DNA of 64,000 nt from Pseudoselenomonas ruminantium (GTDB lineage: Bacteria; Bacillota; Negativicutes; Selenomonadales; Selenomonadaceae): assembly GCF_900142515.1 (NCBI RefSeq), contig NZ_FRBC01000011.1, positions 1-64,000 of the forward strand, given 5' to 3'. The notes below the pieces were generated by a model. That model did no database searches, was not told where the DNA came from, and saw nothing but the letters and a program-made list of their open reading frames with translations. Both the position numbers and the translations under genes were made by a program. Shown here one piece after another: positions 8,202-16,540 of this stretch (within the stretch, counting starts at the first letter, position 1; each line of letters starts with the position of its first letter).

Positions 8202-8230
8202 ATATTAACATAAATTTTCTTTATTGTCAA
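8202..8230 (-). promoter_or_regulatory. Promoter of the riboswitch/GntP transcript
   Basis: TTGACA (8230-8225) and TAATAT (8207-8202) are 17 bases apart on the minus strand, with TG one base before the -10 box. Transcription would begin near 8195, just ahead of the aptamer. Confidence 0.75.
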
Positions 8231-8250
8231 TGCTACTATGAAAAAAGCAC

Positions 8251-8610
8251 TCACACCGCCTTGAACTCTTCCTCGGCATATCCAAAACGCGTAGTCAGGC
8301 GGTAAATCATACGACTATCCTTGAGGCTGCGGATGGTAATATGATCAATATCCCGGAGCATGCTCTTGATATCCATGACGGCAGCCATGCCGCTGATATA
8401 TTCAGTGGCCCGTTCCATTGTCATCTTATGCCGTTCTGGCACCAAAGCTCCTGTATGATATATGTCCATACACACCCGTTCATCCCTATCCACAGAGTGA
8501 CGACAAAGTTCTGGTTCCCAGGCATTGTTTATCTTTTTCACACGTTCGATAAATTCCATCAGGTCTTGCTTCCTCCAACCAACACAATGATATTGAACAA
8601 TCAATTCCAT
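8251..8610 (-). CDS. Small protein of unknown function
   Basis: I do not recognise this 119-residue, mostly hydrophilic protein. It has no signal peptide, membrane segment or Cys cluster, and looks like a mixed alpha/beta cytoplasmic protein. ATG 8610 has no clear Shine-Dalgarno; ATG 8559 (about 102 residues) has GGAGG 12 bases upstream and may be the real start. It follows ligA on the same strand and lies just upstream of the riboswitch promoter. Confidence 0.55.
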   Translation of the reverse strand: MELIVQYHCVGWRKQDLMEFIERVKKINNAWEPELCRHSVDRDERVCMDIYHTGALVPERHKMTMERATEYISGMAAVMDIKSMLRDIDHITIRSLKDSRMIYRLTTRFGYAEEEFKAV

Positions 8611-8681
8611 AATATATCAGCTAAAAATGCACGTGTCAAGACAGATTACTTATCTACTTCCGGCGTCACATCCACGAAATC

Positions 8682-10688
8682 CTATTTTATCATCCGGAAC
8701 AGCTCACCCTCGTCTATGATTCTGATATTCAAGGAAACAGCCTTATCTAATTTGCTGCCAGCATTTTCCCCTGCCAACAAGAAATCCGTCTTTCGACTCA
8801 CTGAGCCGACACATTTTCCACCATTTTTTTCTATCAGCGCTATAGCTTCTTTACGATCCAGAGTTGGCAGGGTTCCTGTAACCACAAATTTCAATCCATC
8901 CAATTTATTCATCATACCAAAATCGTGTTCCACATCCATATTAAGGCCACACTCTTTTAATTCTTGAACCAGGGCCACATTCTCTGCATCATGAAAGAAA
9001 TCATAGATATATTGTGCGGTTGTTTCTCCAATATCGTTAATATTCGTCAGCTCATCAATCGACACCGATAAAAGATCTGTAATCGAATCATAGTGATCCA
9101 ATAAAGCTTTTGCTGTATTCCTTCCTACATTCCTTATGCCCAGTCCTGTCAACAACTGTACTGGATTATTGGTTTTAGATGCCTCTATAGCAGCAAGGAC
9201 TTTATCCGTATTTTTTTCTTTGCCTATTACCTTTTTCTCAATCAATTCATCTCTGAAATCATGCAATTTATAAAGATCCACAAATGAATGAATATATCCA
9301 CTATCGATTAATCCGTCTATATTCTTTTCACCTAAGCCAATAATATTCATTGCATTTATCGATGTAAAATAACTTAAAGTCCTACTTATCTGAGCTGGGC
9401 AAGATGTATTCAAACAACGAATATCTGCACTATCCTCTTCTCTTATCAAGGCGTGACCACATTTAGGACATGTTGCAGGTGCACTATAAACCTCACGCGG
9501 TTCTCTGACACATCCATTTAATTTAGGAATAATTTCACCACTTTTGAAAAGTTTATATCTTCCACCGATCCCAATATGCATATCCGCAATATAGTCCTGA
9601 TTATGTAAGGTTGCTTTAGATACATTCGTCCCACACAATTTTACAGGCTTCAATGTTTCTGGATCATGAAACTCCGCTGTAAAAGTCAGTTTCCCCGTCC
9701 GGCCAACATCTACGATTATATTATCAATCTCAACAATCTTTTCTTCAGGCGGATACTTATATGCGATATGGCCACTTGCATATTTGCTGCTTGAAGGAAA
9801 TTGCTCTCGCAGGGACATATTATCAATCTTAACCACAGCGCCATCAATGTCATAGGGTAAATCTTCTCTCATTCCACCAATAGCATCTATCGCTTCTATG
9901 ATTTCTTCACTCGTTTTGCAAAGACGATGATATACAACCGGTACGCCATGTTTTGATAACAGATCTAAACCAGCAACATGACTATCCGTCAGTTCATTTG
10001 GCCCAACTTGAACATTAAATATAAACATTTTCAATCTGCGCTCTTTCGTTATGGAAGTATCCAATTGGCGCAATGTACCTGCTGCTAAATTACGAGGATT
10101 TGCCGCCATTTTCTTACCCAAAGCTTCTTGTTGCTGATTAAATGCCTCAAAATCTTCATGAGCCATATATACTTCACCGCGCAACTGAATTGAATCATAT
10201 GGTAAATCTATGATTTTTTTTACATCAGGAATGACCATTGCATTGGCAGTCACATCTTCACCAATGAATCCATCCCCTCTTGTTTCAGCCAATACCAGTT
10301 TAAGCTTCCCATTAGAATCTTTTTCATATCTTAATGTCATGCTTAACCCATCAATCTTTGTTTCCACTGAAAACAAACAATCCGGAATCGTATTATGAAT
10401 TTTATCTACCCATTTTACAACGTCATCCTTGGTAAAAACATCCTCTATAGAAAGCATGGGGACATCATGTGTTACTTTTATGCCAGCCTCACGTTTAGGG
10501 ACCCCGCCTATTTTTTGCGTTGGTGAATCAGCAGTAATCCATTCTGGATGTTCTTTTTCTATTTTCTTCAATTGAGACATCAATTTATCATAATCATAAT
10601 CACTTATTTCTGTTCTATCTTGATTATAATAAAGATCCATATGATAATCTATTTTAGCAATCAATGCATTATATTCTTGTTTATTCAC
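8682..10688 (-). CDS. ligA: NAD-dependent DNA ligase
   Basis: LigA seals nicks in double-stranded DNA with NAD+ during replication and repair. In order it has the NMN-binding Ia region, the adenylation site KIDG (Lys near residue 111-114), an OB fold, a four-Cys zinc finger (CPKCG...CLNTSC), helix-hairpin-helix repeats and a C-terminal BRCT domain. GTG 10688 is chosen because AAAGGA lies 8 bases upstream; ATG 10697 overlaps that site. It sits downstream of pcrA as in many Firmicutes. It is much more AT-rich than its neighbours: sampled 60-base lines are about 23-45% GC, against 55% for a line in pcrA. All motifs are intact. Confidence 0.95.
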   Translation of the reverse strand: MNKQEYNALIAKIDYHMDLYYNQDRTEISDYDYDKLMSQLKKIEKEHPEWITADSPTQKIGGVPKREAGIKVTHDVPMLSIEDVFTKDDVVKWVDKIHNTIPDCLFSVETKIDGLSMTLRYEKDSNGKLKLVLAETRGDGFIGEDVTANAMVIPDVKKIIDLPYDSIQLRGEVYMAHEDFEAFNQQQEALGKKMAANPRNLAAGTLRQLDTSITKERRLKMFIFNVQVGPNELTDSHVAGLDLLSKHGVPVVYHRLCKTSEEIIEAIDAIGGMREDLPYDIDGAVVKIDNMSLREQFPSSSKYASGHIAYKYPPEEKIVEIDNIIVDVGRTGKLTFTAEFHDPETLKPVKLCGTNVSKATLHNQDYIADMHIGIGGRYKLFKSGEIIPKLNGCVREPREVYSAPATCPKCGHALIREEDSADIRCLNTSCPAQISRTLSYFTSINAMNIIGLGEKNIDGLIDSGYIHSFVDLYKLHDFRDELIEKKVIGKEKNTDKVLAAIEASKTNNPVQLLTGLGIRNVGRNTAKALLDHYDSITDLLSVSIDELTNINDIGETTAQYIYDFFHDAENVALVQELKECGLNMDVEHDFGMMNKLDGLKFVVTGTLPTLDRKEAIALIEKNGGKCVGSVSRKTDFLLAGENAGSKLDKAVSLNIRIIDEGELFRMIK

Positions 10689-10861
10689 GTTTCTCATCCT
10701 TTATAAATATACATATAATAAATCCATACCCATCCCATTAACCATGCGTCCATTTTTATATATCATGATGATCTACCAATACTGTATTATCAATAAGTTG
10801 ATGATTATACACGAAAACAAGGTCTCAATGAACTTTCCATAGCGTTTGACCAGCCGTCCAA

Positions 10862-10886
10862 GCGAAGGAAAATCCTTTTCCTTCGC
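10862..10886 (-). terminator. Hairpin after pcrA
   Basis: GCGAAGGAAAA (10862-10872) and TTTTCCTTCGC (10876-10886) form a perfect 11-bp stem with a 3-base loop just past the pcrA stop. There is no clear U-tract, so termination may be incomplete. The remaining 170 bases up to ligA are AT-rich and hold no gene I can support. Confidence 0.5.
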
Positions 10887-10906
10887 CCGACGTCTTCTAA
10901 TGCAAG

Positions 10907-13204
10907 TTATACCTTGCTAATCGGAGCATACTTCTGCATAAGCCCCTTAACTCCCTGTCCCGGAAATGCAATCTTGAGTTCGACTTCTTCGCCCTCACCC
11001 TTGACAGAAACCACGGTGCCTACTCCCCATTTGCCATGCTGGGCCTTATCCCCGACTTTCCACTGCACGGATGTATCGGGACGGATCACGCCGGTCTTGG
11101 GCTGGACATTGATATTGCGCTTCTGCAGGGAATTCATGACTTCCAGAGCCGACTTCGCTTTGTCGGAGAAATTCGCGCCGTTGCCCATCTGACTGGCAGC
11201 GGGGCGGAACGTCATGGTACCACTGCGCTGCTGGGCACCATAGTGGTTGGCATTGGCAAAACCATAGGCATTGACACGGGGCACCAGTCGCTCCGTATAT
11301 TCCTCAGGAATCTCATCCAGGAACCGCGACGGCGTGGAGGCACTGGTCTTTCCGTAAATCGTGCGCTGCTGGGCACAGGTCAGATAGAGCTTGCGCTGGG
11401 CGCGGGTGATGCCCACATAGCACGTACGGCGCTCCTCCTCAATCTCATTTTCATCCATCAAGGTGCGGGAATGCGGGAACAGGCCCTCTTCCATACCAAC
11501 CATGAATACCGTGGGGAATTCCAGTCCCTTGGCAGAATGCAGCGTCATCAACGTGATGCGGTCATCTTCCAGTTCGGCATTGTCAATATCCGATACCAGA
11601 GACAACGTAGACAGGAAGTTTTCCAGCGTGGGATTGGCCTCCGTCTTCTGGAAATCCCTGGCCACACCGATGAATTCCTTGAGATTCTCGATACGACTTT
11701 CGTTCTCCGGCTTCTTCTCATCCTGCAATTCCTTGAGGTAACCGGATTCTTCCAACACTTTTTCAATCAAATCATCCAGACGCAGATTGCTCTGATAGCC
11801 CATGAACTGAAAGATGAAGGCTGCAAAGAGCTCCAACGGTCTCTTGGCTCTGGTCGTCAGCCCTTCCACCGCATCGAGATTGGACATCACATCAAAAAGC
11901 GTCAGACCGTTGAATTCTGCATATTCCGTGAGCTTGGCAATGGTGCTGGCGCCAATCCCCCGCTTGGGCACATTGATGATGCGCAGCAGGCTTACCGTAT
12001 CCAGCGGATTATAGATTACCCGTAGATACGCAAGGATATCCTTGATTTCCTTGCGGTCATAGAATTTCAGTCCGCCCACCATGGTATAAGGGATGCCTTT
12101 GCGCATGAACATTTCCTCGATGACACGGGACTGCGCATTCGTGCGGTAGAGGATGGCCATATCGCCATAGGACGCATTGAACAAAGTCTTCTGCTTAGAC
12201 ACAGTAGTCGCGATAAACTGAGCTTCATCCCGTTCATCCCGAGCTTCATAAATAGTCAGCTTCTCACCCGTGGCATTTTCCGTCCAGAGGTCTTTCTTCT
12301 TGCGGTTGATATTGTGCTCAATCACCGCATTGGCCGCTGCCAGGATGTTCTTGGTGGAACGATAGTTCTGTTCGAGCTTGATGGTACGAGCTTCGGGATA
12401 ATCCTGCTCAAAGTCCATGATATTGCGAATGTCCGCGCCACGCCAACCATAGATGGACTGGTCGGCATCACCTACGACGCAGAGATTGTGATGCTTAGCT
12501 GCAAGGATTTTCGTCAGCTGGTATTGCGCACCATTGGTATCCTGATACTCATCCACCAGTATATACTTGAAACGGTTCTGATACTTGACGCGGATTTCTT
12601 CGTGTTCTTCCAGCAGCAGCACAGATACCATCAACAGATCATCAAAGTCCATAGCATTGTTGGCCCGCAGCTTCTTAGCGTACAGAGCGTAGATTTCTGC
12701 CACTTTCTTCTGAAAGAAATTATCGGCATCCCGTTCAAAAGCCTTGGGGCCCATAAGCTGGTTCTTGCCATTAGAAATAGCGTTCTGCACAGCACCAGGC
12801 GCATACTGCTTGGGATCCAGGTTCAGTTCCTTCAGGCATTCCTTGATGACTACCTGGCTGTCGCTGCTGTCATAGATGACGAAATTACGCTTGTACATCC
12901 CCGTGGCTTCGACTTCCCGTCGCAGGAATTTGGCACAGAAAGAATGGAAGGTAGAAAGCCACACATCTTTGGCTCCCTCGCCAATCATGCGGTCAACGCG
13001 TTCCCGCATCTCGGTTGCAGCCTTATTGGTGAAGGTAATGGCCAGAATGCTCCAGGGAGACACGCCCTGCGCCAGCAGATTGGCAATCTTGCATGTCAAC
13101 ACCTTGGTCTTGCCGGAACCTGCGCCAGCCATAATGAGAAGTGGTCCATCCGTATGCTCAACCGCCTGTTTCTGGGCGGGATTCAGTCCTGCAAAAATAT
13201 CCAA
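10907..13204 (-). CDS. pcrA: ATP-dependent DNA helicase PcrA/UvrD
   Basis: This is an SF1A 3'-5' helicase for nucleotide-excision repair, plasmid replication and removal of proteins from DNA. It has the Q-motif start (LNPAQKQAVEH), Walker A GAGSGKT, motif Ia ITFTNKAATEM, motif II VDEYQDTN, the QNYRS motif, the TLHSAKGLEF motif and the C-terminal VGITRAQ motif. The C-terminal tail ends in a Tudor-like segment (VGDKAQHGKWGVGTVVSV). The length of 765 is normal. TTG 13204 is chosen because GGAGG lies 5 bases upstream. It is followed by ligA on the same strand. Confidence 0.96.
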   Translation of the reverse strand: MDIFAGLNPAQKQAVEHTDGPLLIMAGAGSGKTKVLTCKIANLLAQGVSPWSILAITFTNKAATEMRERVDRMIGEGAKDVWLSTFHSFCAKFLRREVEATGMYKRNFVIYDSSDSQVVIKECLKELNLDPKQYAPGAVQNAISNGKNQLMGPKAFERDADNFFQKKVAEIYALYAKKLRANNAMDFDDLLMVSVLLLEEHEEIRVKYQNRFKYILVDEYQDTNGAQYQLTKILAAKHHNLCVVGDADQSIYGWRGADIRNIMDFEQDYPEARTIKLEQNYRSTKNILAAANAVIEHNINRKKKDLWTENATGEKLTIYEARDERDEAQFIATTVSKQKTLFNASYGDMAILYRTNAQSRVIEEMFMRKGIPYTMVGGLKFYDRKEIKDILAYLRVIYNPLDTVSLLRIINVPKRGIGASTIAKLTEYAEFNGLTLFDVMSNLDAVEGLTTRAKRPLELFAAFIFQFMGYQSNLRLDDLIEKVLEESGYLKELQDEKKPENESRIENLKEFIGVARDFQKTEANPTLENFLSTLSLVSDIDNAELEDDRITLMTLHSAKGLEFPTVFMVGMEEGLFPHSRTLMDENEIEEERRTCYVGITRAQRKLYLTCAQQRTIYGKTSASTPSRFLDEIPEEYTERLVPRVNAYGFANANHYGAQQRSGTMTFRPAASQMGNGANFSDKAKSALEVMNSLQKRNINVQPKTGVIRPDTSVQWKVGDKAQHGKWGVGTVVSVKGEGEEVELKIAFPGQGVKGLMQKYAPISKV

Positions 13205-13262
13205 AATAACCTCCAAAATTCTTTGATTCTCTTTTTCCCTGTCCTTACATAAGACAGAAAGC

Positions 13263-13288
13263 CCGCCCCAAACTACTGTGAGGGGCGG
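13263..13288 (-). terminator. Terminator after the pyrophosphatase gene
   Basis: CCGCCCC (13263-13269) pairs with GGGGCGG (13282-13288), extended by flanking AGC/GCT pairs. It lies between the pyrophosphatase stop and the pcrA start. Confidence 0.65.
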
Positions 13289-13311
13289 TGCTTATCTTAT
13301 CACACTGCAAA

Positions 13312-14958
13312 TTATTTGCTGATGCATTTAACCGCTTCGGAAAGAGGCGGAATGATCTGCTTCTTGCGGCTCATGACGCCGGACAGATATACATGGGTGC
13401 CGCTGGCATCCTTCTTGAAGGCTTCACCAATCAGCGTCTTCGGGGAACCTGTGAAGAGCAGGTAAGTTGCCTCTTCGAGGATATCCGTAACCATCACGAG
13501 GCTCATATCAAAGCCGTCATGGTCGCAGATTTTCTGCATGGCCTCAATCAGCTGCGGCTCCAGATCCATGACCTCCTTGGTATCCATTACGGAAATCTGG
13601 CTCACAATGATGCGGTAATCGCCAATCTGGAATTCCTTGAGGTCATTCTTGGCAATCTCAGCCGGCGTCATATCGCCAATGCCAGAACCAGCCTTGAGCA
13701 TTTCCATGCCATATTCGTTGATGTCCACGCCTGCGATTTCAGCCAGACGATAGGCCGTCTTCTTGTCGTAATCCGTGCAGGTCGGGGATTTGAAGAGCAC
13801 CGTATCAGAGATGATTGCCGACAGCAGCAGGCCTGCGATGGACGCGGGGATATCGACATCCTTCTGCCAGTGCATATTAGCCACGATAGTTGCCGTGCAG
13901 CCAACGGGCTCAGCATGCGTGAAAATCGGCTCACTGGTCTGGATACCGCCGAGACGATGATGGTCTACAATCTCTACGATCTTGGCTTCTTCAATACCCT
14001 CTACAGCCTGACCGCGTTCATTGTGGTCCACAAGGATAACCTGCTCACGCTCCGGAACCATGAGGTTGTCACGACTCACGATACCCACGAGCTTGCCATT
14101 TTCCACCACCGGATAGTTGCGGTAGTTGGTCTCATCCATGGTCCCCTTGATATCGGAGAGCATATCCAGCGGTTTGAAGCAAACCGGATTCTCATGCATG
14201 ATGCGGCGGATGGGCACGCACTGATTGATCAGACGGGCTACCGTATACGTATCATACGGCGTGGACAGGACGAACATGCCCTTAGCTTCCGCAGCTTCGA
14301 TAACATCAGCAGAAACACGGCCATTGCCCGTCACGATCAGGCAGGAAATCCCCTGATTCACGATATCGATAAGGGTTTCATCATGGCGGTCACCCACGAG
14401 CACCACATCATTTTCGCTGATGATGTTCTGAATCATGCTGATGGAGCCAGCAGCAATGCGCACATTGCCCTTGATGAAGTCGCCTTCTTCACCGGAAACC
14501 AGCACCTTGCTGTCGGTAGCGGCAATCACATCACGATAGCGCACACGCATATCGGCCAGATTCTGCATACCCAGTTCCTGGAAATAACGCTTAGCCAGAT
14601 CCGAAACCGTCACAATGCCGACCATGACCCCCTTACTGTCCGTAACCGGCACGGAACGCAGGTCATGTTCGCGCATAACCTCACCCAGACGGCGCAACGT
14701 ATCATGCTGACGCACTACGATCTGCGAATCCAGCATCACATCTTTCACCCGGGGATACAGGTCTGCCAGCAGCAGCGGCTGCTCTACCTGGAAATGCTCC
14801 AGAGCATACTTGGTTTCAGCATTGACTTTGCCAGCTCTGGCAGGAACAACATTCTCTCCCAAAGCCTGCTTCAGATGAGCATAACCGATGGCGGAGCAGA
14901 TCGAGTCTGTATCCGGGTTGCGATGACCAATGGTGTAGATAGGTTTTGCGCTTTTCAT
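13312..14958 (-). CDS. Family II (DHH) inorganic pyrophosphatase with CBS/DRTGG regulatory insert
   Basis: This 548-residue enzyme hydrolyses pyrophosphate. It opens with a DHH-type catalytic start (IGHRNPDTDSICSAIGY), then has a regulatory insert of CBS repeats around a DRTGG-like domain (about residues 70-300). The catalytic part resumes with VDHNERGQA and VDHH and ends with a DHHA2 domain (about 410-545). CBS-PPases are Mn/Co-dependent and controlled by adenine nucleotides through the insert. The ATG follows AGGAGG. It starts 16 bases after csrA, which implies co-transcription. Confidence 0.93.
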   Translation of the reverse strand: MKSAKPIYTIGHRNPDTDSICSAIGYAHLKQALGENVVPARAGKVNAETKYALEHFQVEQPLLLADLYPRVKDVMLDSQIVVRQHDTLRRLGEVMREHDLRSVPVTDSKGVMVGIVTVSDLAKRYFQELGMQNLADMRVRYRDVIAATDSKVLVSGEEGDFIKGNVRIAAGSISMIQNIISENDVVLVGDRHDETLIDIVNQGISCLIVTGNGRVSADVIEAAEAKGMFVLSTPYDTYTVARLINQCVPIRRIMHENPVCFKPLDMLSDIKGTMDETNYRNYPVVENGKLVGIVSRDNLMVPEREQVILVDHNERGQAVEGIEEAKIVEIVDHHRLGGIQTSEPIFTHAEPVGCTATIVANMHWQKDVDIPASIAGLLLSAIISDTVLFKSPTCTDYDKKTAYRLAEIAGVDINEYGMEMLKAGSGIGDMTPAEIAKNDLKEFQIGDYRIIVSQISVMDTKEVMDLEPQLIEAMQKICDHDGFDMSLVMVTDILEEATYLLFTGSPKTLIGEAFKKDASGTHVYLSGVMSRKKQIIPPLSEAVKCISK

Positions 14959-14974
14959 AAAGAAAAATTCCTCC

Positions 14975-15232
14975 TCATATTACAGCGGTTTGCGCCGCTT
15001 GCTTGCTAAAATTCTGACCAGCAACTTTGATGGCCGCACTATGCACTTCTTGTATTGCGCGCGCCCGTGCCTGCCGTTCAAATTTCTGTGGATCTTCTTC
15101 GCGTTTTATGGAAATCTCTGGCGGTGCGGTGATGCCTAATTTGATTTTTCCTCCGCTGACCTTGACGATACTTACCACAATATTATCGCCGATCATGATT
15201 TCTTCCTGTGCTTTCCGCGTGAGTACCAGCAA
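14975..15232 (-). CDS. csrA: Carbon storage regulator CsrA
   Basis: CsrA is a small dimeric RNA-binding protein that blocks or stabilises mRNAs at GGA motifs, commonly controlling flagellin and carbon-storage genes. The sequence MLVLTRKAQEEIMIGDNIVV and the SIKREE segment are canonical. At 85 residues it has a C-terminal tail somewhat longer than usual. The start is TTG with GGGGGAG upstream. A promoter-like TTGAAA...TATCAT lies ahead. In many Firmicutes csrA sits with fliW and flagellar genes; here no such gene is near, and it appears to lead a two-gene unit with the pyrophosphatase. Confidence 0.95.
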   Translation of the reverse strand: MLVLTRKAQEEIMIGDNIVVSIVKVSGGKIKLGITAPPEISIKREEDPQKFERQARARAIQEVHSAAIKVAGQNFSKQAAQTAVI

Positions 15233-15330
15233 AATCGCACTCCCCCTTTATTCCGTTACTGTTAATGATATCACAACTGACGGGGAAATTTCAAACGAAA
15301 ATACAAGTTTATGGGCAGAAAGTAAAAGAA

Positions 15331-15357
15331 GTCCGCAGATAAATCGCATCTGCGGAC
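15331..15357 (-). terminator. Terminator of the ndk transcript
   Basis: GTCCGCAGAT and ATCTGCGGAC form a 10-bp stem with a 7-base loop. TTCTTTT follows on the minus strand, just past the ndk stop. Confidence 0.85.
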
Positions 15358-15371
15358 CCCATTCTTGCCAA

Positions 15372-15809
15372 TCATTCCATCACATGATACTCGCCATCGA
15401 GGATTTCCGTTTCATTGAAGAAAATATGGATTTCCCTTTCGGCACTTTCCGGACTGTCGGATGCGTGTACCGCATTGCGGCGGCCGTTAGTAGCGTAGAG
15501 CTTGCGAATCGTGCCCTCGGCAGCTTCTGCCGGATTGGTCTTGCCATGCAGCTCGCGGATGCGGGCGATGGCATTCTCGCCTTCAAGCACCAAGGCAATC
15601 AGCGGTGCCGATGTCATAAAGCCGACCAGATCGCCATAATACGGACGACCGATATGTTCAGCATAATGGATAGAAGCCAGTCTTTCATCCATCTTGAGCA
15701 TCTTCATGGCCACAATGCGGAAGCCTTCTGCCTCATACCGCTTGATGATATCACCACTGTAATGCAGGGCAAATGCGTCCGGTTTGATGAGTACCAATGT
15801 TTTTTCCAT
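15372..15809 (-). CDS. ndk: Nucleoside diphosphate kinase
   Basis: Ndk transfers the gamma phosphate between nucleoside di- and triphosphates through a phosphohistidine. The catalytic segment NAVHASDSPESAEREI carries the active His at residue 115, and the start KTLVLIKPDAF is typical. The length of 145 is normal. It follows the gamma carbonic anhydrase-like gene with a 20-base gap and probably shares its transcript. Confidence 0.96.
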   Translation of the reverse strand: MEKTLVLIKPDAFALHYSGDIIKRYEAEGFRIVAMKMLKMDERLASIHYAEHIGRPYYGDLVGFMTSAPLIALVLEGENAIARIRELHGKTNPAEAAEGTIRKLYATNGRRNAVHASDSPESAEREIHIFFNETEILDGEYHVME

Positions 15810-15829
15810 GTCTAATCTTAACCCCTTGC

Positions 15830-16363
15830 TTATTTATTATTGAGTTTGTCCAGTTCCATCTGGTAGATTTCCGCTACCTGCCGGTAATTATCCGCCGAAA
15901 CCTGCAGAGCCTCGATTTCATCTTCTCGCAGGGCCCGGATGATCTGGGCCGGATTGCCATAAACCAAAGAATTGGATGGTATCTTCTTGTGCTGCGTCAG
16001 CTGCGTACCCGCACCGATCACCACATTATCTCCGATTTCCGTATAACCAAGGATAATAGAACCCATGCCAATCAGGCAATTACTGCCGATTTTCTTTGCA
16101 TGCACCACAGCATTATGACCGATAATGACATTATCACCGATTTCCGTAGGCTCATCTGCCATCACATGGATGGTGCAATTATCCTGAATGTTACAGTTTT
16201 TGCCAATGGTGAGTTTCTGGAAATCACCACGCACCACGGCGTTGAACCACAAGCTCGTGCCTTCACCGATTTCCACATCACCCACCACCGTAGCCGATGG
16301 TGCCATGAAGACATCTTTGCCCATAACAGGTGTTTTCCCCTTGTAGGAAAGGATAGTGCTCAT
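15830..16363 (-). CDS. Gamma carbonic anhydrase-like hexapeptide-repeat protein
   Basis: The 177-residue protein is a left-handed beta-helix of hexapeptide repeats (the YrdA/PaaY/CaiE group). The three zinc-ligand positions of gamma carbonic anhydrases are present: His in TIHV, and both His in IGHNAVVHAKKIG. Carbonic anhydrase activity is possible, but many members have unproven activity. The start ATG 16363 follows AGGAGG with 8 bases; an upstream ATG at 16384 would overlap that site. It is the first gene of a unit with ndk. Confidence 0.88.
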   Translation of the reverse strand: MSTILSYKGKTPVMGKDVFMAPSATVVGDVEIGEGTSLWFNAVVRGDFQKLTIGKNCNIQDNCTIHVMADEPTEIGDNVIIGHNAVVHAKKIGSNCLIGMGSIILGYTEIGDNVVIGAGTQLTQHKKIPSNSLVYGNPAQIIRALREDEIEALQVSADNYRQVAEIYQMELDKLNNK

Positions 16364-16540
16364 AAATACCGCCTCCTGGTTCATTTTGGAAAACCATGAT
16401 TCATTCCTTATTATTCTCTATTATAACGATTTTTGCGAAATTTAGCAAATATCACGAAGAAATAACTTTATGATTGGTTTTTCTCTCTGGCTATGCTAAA
16501 ATATTATCTAATACTATAGTTTTAAGGATGTGACTTTACG

